Shown: positions 19,525 to 28,219, counted from the first letter of the stretch. The stretch is DNA of 64,000 nucleotides from Streptomyces sp. NRRL F-2664 (GCF_000719345.1 NZ_JOFX01000006.1:124001-188000), one strand, 5' to 3'. The notes: generated by a model not told the origin, from the letters alone. Made by a program: numbers and translations.

Positions 19525-20627
19525 TGGGTTACCTCCAATCCGAGGGCGGTGACGAACTTCTGGGGGTGGAGAAGGATGTTGCGGCCGATGCCGGCGGCCG
19601 CCCGCTCGATGCCGGACAGACGCATCCGCTGCGCGCTGCCTGCGATCAGGCGGTCGAGCATGTGCCAGCCGGCGAAGGCGGCGGCCCGCTCGGGGAGTCC
19701 GGGGTCCATGTCGGGGCGTACGGCGGCGTACGCCCGCCAGAAGTGCCGGATCTTGGGCCGCAGGCGTTCGATCTTGGCCACGCCGCGGCTGAGGATCGCC
19801 TCGTGGGTGAGCTCGTACTCCTCGGGCCCGCTGCCCTCTTCGTCGCCACGGGTGGTGACCACGTCGAGGATGGAGCGGTAGAGCCACTCGCCGGCGAAGC
19901 TGCCCACGTCGCGGGCGGGGTCGGCGAGCCGGAACTCCTCCCAGTCCGCCACGTACAGGCCCTCGTCGGTGAGCAGGAGCTGGTCGACGCGGAAGTCGCA
20001 GTGGGAGGGGACCTTGGGCGCGGCAGCCTCGGCGGCGCGCAGCCGCGTCAGTGCTTCGACCAGCTGTGCGTCGCTCTGCATCAGGCGCCAGGCCTGGAGT
20101 TCGGCGAAGCCCAGGTTGTCGAACATGCCCGGAGGCAGGCCCTGGAGGAAGTCCAGGGAGGGCAGCGCCGGCGGGGTGGTGTCCAGCTCCTCGGGGCCGG
20201 GGTGCTCCGCGCCGTGCAGGAGGCCGATGGCGCGGCCGACCTGGCCGGCCAGCTCGTCGTCGAAGCTCTCGTCCACCATCAGCTCGGCACCGCTGCGGGC
20301 GCCGTCGAGGTAGGTGAAGGCGACCAGCCGTTCGGCGGTGTCGTTGCCCAGGAAGACCGGGCCGCGCAGTGCGTGGGGCGGGAGGGTGACGGCGAACCGC
20401 TCGAAGGCGAGCAGGCGCCTCATCCGGTCGCGGACGTCATCGCCGGTTCCGACGAGCCGTTTGACGAAGACCTCGCGGCCGCTTTCCGTAGTGCCGGCCC
20501 ATATTTCGTTGCGGCCTATCGGCGCGGAGAGCGAATTCCTGTCGAAGTGGCCGAATCCCATGCGGTCCAGAAAGGATTCCACCGCAGGAACTCCGTCGAG
20601 ATCGACGGGAGCGAATGTGGTCGACAT
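19521..20627 (-). CDS. Phosphotransferase-type kinase, class V lanthipeptide synthetase component
   Basis: A 368-aa APH/choline-kinase-fold protein with intact catalytic features: Lys56 in 'VFVKRL', the Brenner motif HCDFRVDQ with His209, Asp211 and Gln216, and the metal-binding Asp228 in 'VADWEEF'. In lexapeptide-type clusters this kinase phosphorylates Ser/Thr of the precursor before lyase action. It is followed by the HopA1-domain gene with a 4-bp overlap, the diagnostic class V pair. Unlike the other kinase-fold protein of this operon it keeps its catalytic Asp. Start ATG 20627 agrees with the domain start. Confidence 0.9.
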   Translation of the reverse strand: MSTTFAPVDLDGVPAVESFLDRMGFGHFDRNSLSAPIGRNEIWAGTTESGREVFVKRLVGTGDDVRDRMRRLLAFERFAVTLPPHALRGPVFLGNDTAERLVAFTYLDGARSGAELMVDESFDDELAGQVGRAIGLLHGAEHPGPEELDTTPPALPSLDFLQGLPPGMFDNLGFAELQAWRLMQSDAQLVEALTRLRAAEAAAPKVPSHCDFRVDQLLLTDEGLYVADWEEFRLADPARDVGSFAGEWLYRSILDVVTTRGDEEGSGPEEYELTHEAILSRGVAKIERLRPKIRHFWRAYAAVRPDMDPGLPERAAAFAGWHMLDRLIAGSAQRMRLSGIERAAAGIGRNILLHPQKFVTALGLEVTQ

Positions 20628-20640
20628 CGGGTGGCCGGCC

Positions 20641-21000
20641 TCAGATGCTCTGCGTCGCGGGACCGGTGGTCACCGGCGGGCTCTGCCAGCCGGGGATCGA
20701 CGGGCGCGGGCTCTGCCGGCTCGGGCTCTGCCAGCCCGGGATCTGCTGGCCGGGGCTCTGCCAGCCCGGGATGGAAGCGGCCGTGACCTGCGGCTCCGTC
20801 GGCTCGCCCGGCGTCTCGTCGGCCACCGTGACGGCGGTCGCGGTGACCTGGTGAATGCCGGTCGGCGTGGCGGAACGGTCCTCCGAGTCACCCGAATCGG
20901 TCAGGGTCGCGACGGCGATACCGGCGACCAGTCCCACTGCGGTGAACACATAGACCGAGCGCTTCTTCGAACGTTCCTTGTCGGCGGCAGACTTCGACAT
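20641..21000 (-). CDS. Small membrane-anchored protein with IPGWQSP repeats, first gene of the operon
   Basis: A 119-aa protein of unknown function. Residues 1-14 are basic, 16-33 form one membrane helix, and about 34-75 are acidic and Thr/Val-rich. The end holds three copies of IPGWQSP (77-83, 87-93, 102-108). It has no Cys. The topology suggests the repeat tail lies outside the membrane. The ATG at 21000 follows AGGAGGGG. It lies 13 bp before the kinase gene. It could bind the peptide for immunity, tether the synthetase to the membrane, or be a repeat-bearing precursor; none can be proven here. Confidence 0.75.
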   Translation of the reverse strand: MSKSAADKERSKKRSVYVFTAVGLVAGIAVATLTDSGDSEDRSATPTGIHQVTATAVTVADETPGEPTEPQVTAASIPGWQSPGQQIPGWQSPSRQSPRPSIPGWQSPPVTTGPATQSI

Positions 21001-21081
21001 TTCGTTTCCCCTCCTGGTGTCGTTCACTTCTCGACGAGGACAACTCTGCCGCGCCGGAGAGCCCCTGAGAGGGAAAAGAGC

Positions 21082-21115
21082 GTTCAGCTTCCTGTATGCG
21101 CGGTTCAGCTTCCTG
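21082..21115 (-). promoter_or_regulatory. Two direct repeats, candidate operator of the lanthipeptide operon
   Basis: GTTCAGCTTCCTG occurs at 21082-21094 and again at 21103-21115, start to start 21 bp, which is two helical turns. The repeats lie 82-115 bases upstream of the first gene's ATG at 21000. Spaced direct repeats of this kind in Streptomyces cluster promoters often bind activators side by side. The regulator encoded at 5947 is the natural candidate. No clear -10 box could be picked. Confidence 0.55.
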
Positions 21116-21572
21116 CACCCGCCTCCGGGCCGTTGAAGAGGCCGCGGAACGCCCCAGGCCCAGGTCGCTGACCTGGGCCTTCGTGGAGGAGCTGCATCGA
21201 CCGCGCCGAGGCGTCGGCTCCCCCCTGCGCCGGAGGCGTGCCGCCGGAACGCGTCAGGTGCGTGGGGGGGGTGGGGCGCGGGTGGGTGTGCCGGCCCGTA
21301 CGGCCCCGCGCCTGGCGGTACTCCCCGTACCCGGCGTCCGCCGACGCGGGTCCCCGCCTGGACCCACCGACTCCACGGCCGGTACGGCGTGGACCACCAG
21401 GAGCACACCCGCTTCGCCCGCTTCGCCCCCGGCCGACGACGAAAACATGATCGTCCACACCGGCGACCTGGACGTGCCAGCGATGACTTACGAAGGCTTG
21501 GAGCAACTCCATGACTGCGGTCTGCCGCGCGCTGCCGATCGCCACGTGCCGCCGCATGCCCCGAGCAACAGA

Positions 21573-21607
21573 AAACCCCAGGTTACGGGTAATGTGACCT
21601 GGGGTTT
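21573..21607 (-). terminator. Terminator of tRNA-Thr
   Basis: AAACCCCAGGT (21573-21583) pairs with ACCTGGGGTTT (21597-21607). Read on the minus strand it comes six bases after the tRNA 3' end and is followed by TTCTGTT, a normal Rho-independent layout. Confidence 0.8.
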
Positions 21608-21612
21608 CTCTG

Positions 21613-21686
21613 AGCCGCCTTCGGGATTCGAACCCGAGACCTACGCATTACGAGTGCGTTGCTCTGGCCAACTGAGCTAAGGCGGC
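21613..21686 (-). tRNA. tRNA-Thr (anticodon CGT)
   Basis: A 74-nt cloverleaf is visible on the minus strand: acceptor GCCGCCT/AGGCGGC with discriminator T, D arm TAGCTCAGTTGGCCAGAGC, anticodon arm ACGCA-CTCGTAA-TGCGT with anticodon CGT (reads ACG), and T arm CGGGTTCGAATCCCG. CCA is not encoded. The gene forms the right edge of the accessory island, and its 3' half is copied at 5760-5794. Confidence 0.97.
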
Positions 21687-21905
21687 ACCGCCGGGAGACA
21701 AGTGTTCCCTCGGAAGGGATCGCTCATCAGCAGCGGCGCCAAGTCTACAGGGTCCCGGCGGGTGCCCCGAACCAGGTTTCGTGCGCGCGCGGCGCAGGTC
21801 ACGGACCTGGCCGGCGACCGCGGTGCCACCGGGCCGGGCGCGGGTCCCGCAGGTGCTCCGGAGTCTGCTCGGGCAGCCCGGTGTGCCCGGCGCTCGCGCC
21901 GCGGG

Positions 21906-23477
21906 TCAGCACTTCTTGCCGTCCGCCGGGGGCCTGCCCTCCAGGAGGTAGCGGTTGATCGCCGTGTCGATGCAGTCGCTGCCGCGGCCGTACGCCGTGT
22001 GGCCGTCGCCGTCGTAGGTGAGCAGGGTGCCCGAGTCGAGCTGGTCGGCCAGGGACTGCGCCCACTTGTACGGCGTCGCCGGGTCCCGGGTGGTGCCCAC
22101 CACCACGATCGGTGCGGCTCCCTTCGCCGCGAGCGGGCCCGCCTCGCCGGTGGGCTTCACCGGCCAGTACGCGCAGTTCAGGGAGGCCCAGGCCAGCCCC
22201 GCGCCGAAGACCGGGGAGGCCTTCCGGAAGGAGGGCAGCGCCGCGTCGACCGCCGCCGGGCCGTTGAAGGCGGGCGGCTGGTCGAGGCAGTTCACGGCGG
22301 CATTCGCGAACATCAGGTTCGCGTACTTGCCGTCCGGTCCGCGCTCGTAGTAGCTGTCGGCCAGGCCCAGCAGGCCCGCTCCGTCGCCGTTCATCGCCGA
22401 GGTCAGCGCCTCGCGCAGCTGCGGCCAGGCGTTCTCGTCGTAGAGCGCCGCGATCACCCCGGTCGTCGCGAGGGACTCGCCGAGCGGGCGGCTCGGGTCG
22501 CCGCTGGGCACGGGCTGGGCGTCGAGCTTGCGGAAGAAGTCCTTCAGGCGGGCCGCCACCTGCTCCGGGCCGCCCGTGCCGAGCGGGCAGTCGGGCTGCT
22601 TGGCGCAGTCCTTGGCGAAGGAGGTGAAGGCCGTCTCGAAGCCCTCCGTCTGGTCGCGGTTGAGGTCGAGCGCGCCGCGGGTGGGGTCCATCGCGCCGTC
22701 CAGCACCAGGCGGCCGACCCGGTCCGGGAAGAGGTTGGCGTACGTCGCCCCCAGCAGGGTGCCGTAGGAGGCGCCGACGTAGTTGAGCTTCCCGTCCCCG
22801 AGCACGGCGCGCAGCAGGTCCATGTCCCGGGCGGCGTCGACGGTGGAGACGTGCGGGAGGACCCGCTTGGAGCGGGCCTGGCAGCCGGCCGCGAACTCCT
22901 TGAAGGCGGTCACCAGCCGCTCCCGTTCGGCCGCGTCGTCCGGTGTCTGGTCCACCTGGGTGTACTTGTCCATCTCCGGGCCGGTCAGGCACTCGACGGG
23001 GCTGCTGCGCTGCACACCGCGCGGGTCGAAGGAGACCATGTCGTACTGGGCGCGGACGGGGGCCGGGTAGCCGATGCCCGCGTACGCCTGGAGGTAGCCG
23101 ATGCCCGAGCCGCCGGGGCCGCCCGGGTTGACCACGAGTGAGCCGAGCCGCTTCCCGGGGCCGGTCGCGGCGCGGCGCGCCACCGCGATGTCCACGTCCT
23201 GGCCGGCGCCGGGGTGGGCGTAGTCCAGCGGTGCCTTCATGGTGGCGCACTGGAACCCGGGGACACCGCACTCGCGCCAGGTCAGCTTCTGCTCGTAGTA
23301 CGGGCGCATCGCGGCGGCGTCGGGCGACGGCTGCACCGACGGCGTGGCACCGGACTCCCCTCTCGCGGACGCGGCGGTCCGCAGGGTCTCCGGTCCGCCC
23401 GAGGTGCATCCGGTGAGCAGCAGCCCGGCCGCGGCGATCATGGTTCCGGTGGTACGCAGCACGCGACTGGTGTCCAT
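21906..23477 (-). CDS. Secreted alpha/beta-hydrolase lipoprotein, tripeptidyl aminopeptidase-like (SlpD/SlpE type)
   Basis: A 523-aa protein with a lipoprotein signal ending in the lipobox LLTGC (Cys24). The alpha/beta-hydrolase body has the oxyanion stretch 'VVNPGGPGGSGI', the nucleophile motif GASYGT, and an acid/His pair near the end ('GTTRDPATPY' and 'DGDGHTAYG'). The TAP-like C-terminal domain is present. Streptomyces relatives of this length trim N-terminal tripeptides from secreted proteins at the cell surface. It lies just right of the tRNA and is probably the first core gene beyond the island. Confidence 0.9.
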   Translation of the reverse strand: MDTSRVLRTTGTMIAAAGLLLTGCTSGGPETLRTAASARGESGATPSVQPSPDAAAMRPYYEQKLTWRECGVPGFQCATMKAPLDYAHPGAGQDVDIAVARRAATGPGKRLGSLVVNPGGPGGSGIGYLQAYAGIGYPAPVRAQYDMVSFDPRGVQRSSPVECLTGPEMDKYTQVDQTPDDAAERERLVTAFKEFAAGCQARSKRVLPHVSTVDAARDMDLLRAVLGDGKLNYVGASYGTLLGATYANLFPDRVGRLVLDGAMDPTRGALDLNRDQTEGFETAFTSFAKDCAKQPDCPLGTGGPEQVAARLKDFFRKLDAQPVPSGDPSRPLGESLATTGVIAALYDENAWPQLREALTSAMNGDGAGLLGLADSYYERGPDGKYANLMFANAAVNCLDQPPAFNGPAAVDAALPSFRKASPVFGAGLAWASLNCAYWPVKPTGEAGPLAAKGAAPIVVVGTTRDPATPYKWAQSLADQLDSGTLLTYDGDGHTAYGRGSDCIDTAINRYLLEGRPPADGKKC

Positions 23478-23653
23478 CCTCGGAGCCTACGTCCTGGCGG
23501 CGGGCGCGGGCGGGCCCGCTGCTCCGGACGGAGCCGGGGCTTCCGGGGCGTCCACCTGGCGAGGCACGGACCGGGACCGCTCCGGCCCCGGCCGCCGGTT
23601 CGCCCGGACGGGTGAGCCCGCCGGCGGGGAGTGGACCCGCCCGGGGACGGGGA

Positions 23654-24865
23654 TCAGCCCGCGCGCAGCGACATCGTCATCGCCTCCACCGCGAGGAGCG
23701 GGGCGACGTTGCGGTCGAGGGCGTCCCGGCAGGCGATGATCGCCTCGATCCGGCGCAGGGTCCGCTCCGGTCCGCAGGCCCTGGCGATGCGCTCCAGGTC
23801 CGGCCGTATGTCCTCGTTGGCGATGGCGAGGGAGGAGCCGAGCTGGAGCGCCAGCACGTCGCGGTAGAAACCGGTCAGGTCGGTGAGGGCGACGTCGAGG
23901 CTGTCGCGCTGGGTGCGGGTCCGGCGCCGCTTCTGCTTGTCCTCCAGCTCCTTCATGACGCCGGCCGTGCCGCGCGGCATCCGCCCGCCGGTCCCGGCGC
24001 CGGCGCCCAGGGCGGCCCGCAGCTCCTCGGTCTCCTTGGTGTCGACCTCCTCGGCAACCTGCTTGGCGTCCTCGGCGGCGGCGTCCACCAGCTCCTGGGC
24101 GGCCTTGAGGCAGGCCCCGACGTCGTCCACCCGGAGCGGGAGCTTCAGGACCGTGGCCCTGCGCTGCCGGGCCGCCTCGTCCGTGGCGAGCCGGCGGGCG
24201 CGGTCGACGTGCCCCTGCGTGGCCCGGGCGGCGGCCAGCGCCGCCTCCGGCTCGACGCCGTCACGCCGCACCAGTGTGTCGGCGACGGCGGCGACCGACG
24301 GGGTGCTGAGGCCGAGGTGCCGGCAGCGGGAGCGGATGGTGGGCAGCACGTCCTCCAGGGACGGCGAGCACAGCAGCCAGACCGTGCGGGGCGCGGGCTC
24401 CTCCACCGCCTTGAGGACCGCGTTGGCGGACTTCTCGTTCAGCCGCTCGGCGTCCTCGACCAAAATGACCTGCCAGCGGCCCGTGGCCGGGGACGTGTAG
24501 GACTTGCGGACGGTGTCCCGCATGTCGTCCACGAGGATCTGGCTGCCGACCGCGGCGATGCTGGAGACGTCCGCGTGCGTGCCGACCATCGTGGTGTGGC
24601 AGCCGTCGCAGAATCCGCAGCCCGGCTCACCGCCCAGGGCGCGGTCCGGGCTGGTGCACTGCAGGGCCGCGGCGAAGGCCCGGGCGGCGGTGACCCGCCC
24701 CGATCCCGGCGGTCCCGTGAAGAGCCAGGCGTGGGTCATCTTCGACGCGGCGGGCGGCGCGGTCCCGTCCGTGGCAGCCGTGACCAGCGCATCGGCGTCG
24801 CGGGCGGCGGCGGCCAGCTGCGTCCTGATCCGCTCCTGACCCACCAGGTCGTCCCACACGGGCAT
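23654..24865 (-). CDS. holB: DNA polymerase III subunit delta'
   Basis: A 403-aa AAA+ clamp-loader subunit. It starts 'MPVWDDLVGQERI', has a modified P-loop GPPGSGRVT, the zinc-binding cluster built around 'PGCGFCDGCHTT', a sensor-like 'QVILVEDAERL' region and the 'SPSLEDVLPTIRSRC' motif with SRC arginine finger. It helps load the beta clamp at replication forks. ATG 24865 with AGGTGG is preferred over GTG 24877. It stands downstream of tmk, as in many actinobacteria. Confidence 0.93.
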   Translation of the reverse strand: MPVWDDLVGQERIRTQLAAAARDADALVTAATDGTAPPAASKMTHAWLFTGPPGSGRVTAARAFAAALQCTSPDRALGGEPGCGFCDGCHTTMVGTHADVSSIAAVGSQILVDDMRDTVRKSYTSPATGRWQVILVEDAERLNEKSANAVLKAVEEPAPRTVWLLCSPSLEDVLPTIRSRCRHLGLSTPSVAAVADTLVRRDGVEPEAALAAARATQGHVDRARRLATDEAARQRRATVLKLPLRVDDVGACLKAAQELVDAAAEDAKQVAEEVDTKETEELRAALGAGAGTGGRMPRGTAGVMKELEDKQKRRRTRTQRDSLDVALTDLTGFYRDVLALQLGSSLAIANEDIRPDLERIARACGPERTLRRIEAIIACRDALDRNVAPLLAVEAMTMSLRAG

Positions 24866-25003
24866 CCCGCCCACCACCTCTCACTCTCCGTGCACCCATT
24901 GTCGCGGGCGCCACTGACAATCCCCGCTGGCCGCCGCCGCAGCGGGGCCGGGGCAGCCGCGGCGGCCGGGGCCGGCGCCGGCTTGGCGGCCCCGCCGCCG
25001 CCG

Positions 25004-28000
25004 TCAGCGGCGGCGGCGTGCTCCGCGGCCGTCCTCGTCGTCGTCCTCGTCGTCGCGGTGACGGCCGAGCAGTTCGTCCGCCAGCGTCGGCAGGTCGTCG
25101 AGCGGGGTCTCCTCCGCCCAGTCCGGACGGGGGCGACGGGGCCGGCCGGCATCGTCGACGACGGGCAGCTCCCGCGTCCGGTCGTTGCTGGAATCGCGGA
25201 AGATGCCCGACGGGACCCGGTCGGCCGGGTCCTCCTCGGGTCGCTGCGCCGTCGGTCGCGTCGCGGAGTGGGCCCGGCTGCCACTGCCGGAGCCCTCACC
25301 GGACCCGGCACCGGCGCCGGAGCGCCGGCCCGACGGCCCCGAGCCCCGCGGGTCGTCCGGGCGCACCGGCGGCAGCACCGCCGTCTCCGCCGTGTCGGGC
25401 GCCGCGGCAGCCGGGTCGACCTTCGGCACCGGGACGGTCTGGGTGACGTCGTCCGGCCGGACGACGCGCTTGACCACAGGGGTCTCGATCGTCACCGCGT
25501 CGTCCGGGTGCGGTTCCTTCGTCATGTCGATCTTGGCCCCGGAAGCCGCGGGCCCGCTCTCGGTCGCCGACGCCGGCGCCGCAGCGGCCCGGGCCTGCGC
25601 CTCGGCGGCAGCAGCTGCGGCCGCCGCCTTCGCCGCGGCCTCGGCCGCCGCGGCCTCCACCAGGCGTCGCGCCTCCTCCGCCTTCAGCAGGGCCTCCTCG
25701 GCCCGCCGCTGCTTCTCCAGCCGCCGCTCCTCGGCCTCGGCGCGCAGCCGGGCCTCCTCCTCGGCCTGCTTGCGCAGCCGTTCGGCCTCCGCAGCCCGTG
25801 CCTTTGCCTCGGCCTCCGCGCGCAGCCGTTCGGCCTCGGCCCGCGCCCGGGCCTCCTCCTCGGCGCGCAGCCGCTCCTCCTCCGCCCTGCGGGCGGCCTC
25901 GGCCTCGGCCCTGATCCGCGCCTCCTCGGCCTCGCGGGCCTTGCGGGCTTCCTCCTCGGCGCGCAGCCGCGCCTCCTCGGCCTTGCGTGCCGCCTCTTCC
26001 TCGGCCTTGCGCCGCGCCTCCTCCTCGGCGAGACGCCGGGCCTCCGCCTGCGCGGCCAGCTCCGCCTCGGAGAGCGGGAGCATCCGGTCCAGGCGGTGCC
26101 GTACGACGGTGGTCACCGAGTCCGGGTCCTGCCCGGCGTCGACCACCAGGTAGCGGCCGGGGTCGGCCGCGGCGAGGGTCAGGAAGCCCGCCCGCACCCG
26201 CTGGTGGAACTCCGCCGGCTCCGACTCCAGCCGGTCCGGCGCCTCCGTGAACCGCTCCCGCGCCGCCTCCGGCGACACGTCGAGCAGCACGGTCAGGTGC
26301 GGTACGAGCCCGTCGGTGGCCCAGCGCGAGATCCGGGCGATCTCCGTCGGGGAGAGGTCGCGGCCGGCGCCCTGGTAGGCCACCGAGGAGTCGATGTAGC
26401 GGTCGGAGATGACGACGGCGCCGCGCTCCAGCGCCGGACGCACCACGGTGTCCACGTGTTCGGCGCGGTCGGCCGCGTACAGCAGGGCCTCCGCGCGGTT
26501 CGACAGCCCCGCCGAGGAGATGTCGAGCAGGATGGAGCGCAGCCGCTTGCCGACGGGGGTGGCGCCCGGCTCCCGGGTCACGACGACCTCGTGCCCCTTG
26601 CCCCGTATCCACTCGGCCAGCGCCTGGACCTGCGTGGACTTGCCGGCTCCGTCGCCGCCTTCCAGGGCGATGAAGAACCCGGTGGCGGCCGGGGCCTGGA
26701 CCGGCTCCCCGCCGCGCAGCGCGTCGCGCAGGTCGCGCCGCAGCGGTACGCCGCTGCGGTCGTCGGCCTTGGTGAGCACGACCACGGCGACCGGCAGCAG
26801 CAGCGCGCCGACGAGCATCAGGGTGAAGGCGGCTCCGCCGTGCGAGAAGACGACCTCGGCGCCGGTCAGCCGGTGCGGGCCGATCACGGCGGCCAGGACC
26901 GGCGCGGCGACGGCGCCGAGGGCCACGGCCACCCGTACGACGGCCTGGAGGTGCTCGGTGACCCGGGCCCGGCGGAACTCCTCGGTCTCCTGGTCCAGCA
27001 GGGTGTGACCGGTGTTGGCCGCGACGCCCGCGGCGGTGCCGGCGAGCAGCGACAGGAACAGCACCGTCGCCGTGTCCGGGACGAGGCCGCTCAGCAGCAG
27101 CGCGAGGCCGGTCACCGCTATGGCGAGGGCCAGCAGCCGGCGCCGGGACAGCCCGGGCAGCACCTTCCCGGCCTGGGTGGCACGGATGCCGGCGGCGGTA
27201 CCGCCGACCAGGGCGAGGACGAACAGCGCGAAGGCGGCCGGTCCCCCGCCCAGGTCGAAGGCGTGCAGGACGGCCACGGCGACGGCGCAGGACACCGCTC
27301 CGGCGACGGCGGCGCAGCTCAGGACGAGCAGGGGGACGGCGCCGGTGCGGCCCTTGTCCGGCCGGTCGCCCGCCTTGGGGGCGCGCAGGCCTTCCAGCGG
27401 GGAGCGCGGCCGCGGGGTCGCCCCGGTCGGCAGCACCAGGGGGAGCAGCAGGGACACGGACGCGGCGAAGAGGCCGGCGGCCACGTACGAGCCGAGGGCG
27501 GCCTGGTTGGCGGCGAACCAGTCGATGCCGAGGCCGAGGGCCTTGCCGACGAGGGTCGCGGCGAGCAGCGCGGCCGCCGCGACGGGCAACACCGCGAAGG
27601 ACGTCCGCAGGGTCAGGCGCCGCAGGGCGTCCATGTGGTCGGGGAGCGGCCGTACGGTCGCCCCCTCCGGCGGCGGCGCGGGCAGCAGGGCGGGGGCCGC
27701 GCTCTCCTTGGCCAGCGTCCACAGCCGTTCGGCCGCGCCGGACACGAAGACGGTGGCGAGCAGGGCGGTGAGCGCGTGGGCCGGGATCCAGTCGAGCCAC
27801 AGCGGGGCGACGACGAACAACGCGAGGCGGACGGCGTCGGCCCCGATCATCGTCCAGCGGCGGTCCAGCTTGCCGCCGGCGCCGACGAGCCCGGCCAGGG
27901 GGCCGAGCAGGACCGCGCCGAAGAGCAGGGTGGCGACGATCCGGACGCCGAAGACGGCGGCGACCGCGAGGGCCGCACCGCGGTATCCGCCGCCGAAGGC

Positions 28001-28219
28001 CCCTTCGGTGGCGGCCGCCTGAAGGGCCAGCAGAACCAGCACCAGCAGGGCGAGGGCATCACCGATGCCGCTCACCAGCTGGGCGCTCCACAGGCGGCGC
28101 AGCCGGGGGGTGCGCAGCAGTGCGCGCACCGCACGCTCACGGGAATCCGCGGCTAGGGCTTCGTCGTAGGTGGGGTTCGCCGGGGCGGTCACGACCGCCG
28201 GCTGCTCGGCTCGCGTCAT
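25004..28219 (-). CDS. tmk: Thymidylate kinase fused to an MFS-like membrane domain and a charged helical tail
   Basis: A 1071-aa protein. Residues about 35-490 form a transporter-like domain with around 12 hydrophobic segments. The dTMP kinase domain follows (about 515-725) with P-loop GGDGAGKST, 'TREPGATPVGKRLR', the DRY-type 'ISDRYIDSSVAYQG' and a C-terminal helix. The next 150 residues are almost all Glu, Ala, Arg and Lys in heptad-like order (about 725-880), then a disordered acidic/Pro region to the end. Tmk makes dTDP for DNA synthesis. The transporter-like fusion is known in Streptomyces but its job is unclear; the fold might only anchor the kinase. Confidence 0.92.
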   Translation of the reverse strand: MTRAEQPAVVTAPANPTYDEALAADSRERAVRALLRTPRLRRLWSAQLVSGIGDALALLVLVLLALQAAATEGAFGGGYRGAALAVAAVFGVRIVATLLFGAVLLGPLAGLVGAGGKLDRRWTMIGADAVRLALFVVAPLWLDWIPAHALTALLATVFVSGAAERLWTLAKESAAPALLPAPPPEGATVRPLPDHMDALRRLTLRTSFAVLPVAAAALLAATLVGKALGLGIDWFAANQAALGSYVAAGLFAASVSLLLPLVLPTGATPRPRSPLEGLRAPKAGDRPDKGRTGAVPLLVLSCAAVAGAVSCAVAVAVLHAFDLGGGPAAFALFVLALVGGTAAGIRATQAGKVLPGLSRRRLLALAIAVTGLALLLSGLVPDTATVLFLSLLAGTAAGVAANTGHTLLDQETEEFRRARVTEHLQAVVRVAVALGAVAAPVLAAVIGPHRLTGAEVVFSHGGAAFTLMLVGALLLPVAVVVLTKADDRSGVPLRRDLRDALRGGEPVQAPAATGFFIALEGGDGAGKSTQVQALAEWIRGKGHEVVVTREPGATPVGKRLRSILLDISSAGLSNRAEALLYAADRAEHVDTVVRPALERGAVVISDRYIDSSVAYQGAGRDLSPTEIARISRWATDGLVPHLTVLLDVSPEAARERFTEAPDRLESEPAEFHQRVRAGFLTLAAADPGRYLVVDAGQDPDSVTTVVRHRLDRMLPLSEAELAAQAEARRLAEEEARRKAEEEAARKAEEARLRAEEEARKAREAEEARIRAEAEAARRAEEERLRAEEEARARAEAERLRAEAEAKARAAEAERLRKQAEEEARLRAEAEERRLEKQRRAEEALLKAEEARRLVEAAAAEAAAKAAAAAAAAEAQARAAAAPASATESGPAASGAKIDMTKEPHPDDAVTIETPVVKRVVRPDDVTQTVPVPKVDPAAAAPDTAETAVLPPVRPDDPRGSGPSGRRSGAGAGSGEGSGSGSRAHSATRPTAQRPEEDPADRVPSGIFRDSSNDRTRELPVVDDAGRPRRPRPDWAEETPLDDLPTLADELLGRHRDDEDDDEDGRGARRRR

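Larger units (their letters stand above)
21001..21612. other. Intergenic region between lanthipeptide operon and tRNA-Thr
   Basis: About 610 bases without a convincing gene; open frames here lack ribosome sites and typical codon use. It holds the 13-base direct repeats (21082-21115) in the probable operon promoter, a perfect 11-bp hairpin with a GCT loop at 21156-21180, and the tRNA terminator at 21573-21607. An integrase gene might have been expected next to the tRNA, but none is seen, so this may be decayed element sequence. Confidence 0.6.

Noticed and set aside
18472..19887. Longer HopA1 protein starting at 19887
   Set aside because: The extra N-terminus is antisense-like frame inside the kinase gene; GTG 19524 has GGAGGT and a 4-bp overlap.
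21156..21180. Perfect hairpin taken as terminator of a plus-strand gene
   Set aside because: No gene ends here on either strand and no T-run follows; kept only as part of the intergenic description.
23612..28156. 1514-codon plus-strand frame over holB and tmk
   Set aside because: Antisense artefact of G+C-rich third positions; no recognisable domain, whereas the minus strand encodes HolB and Tmk.
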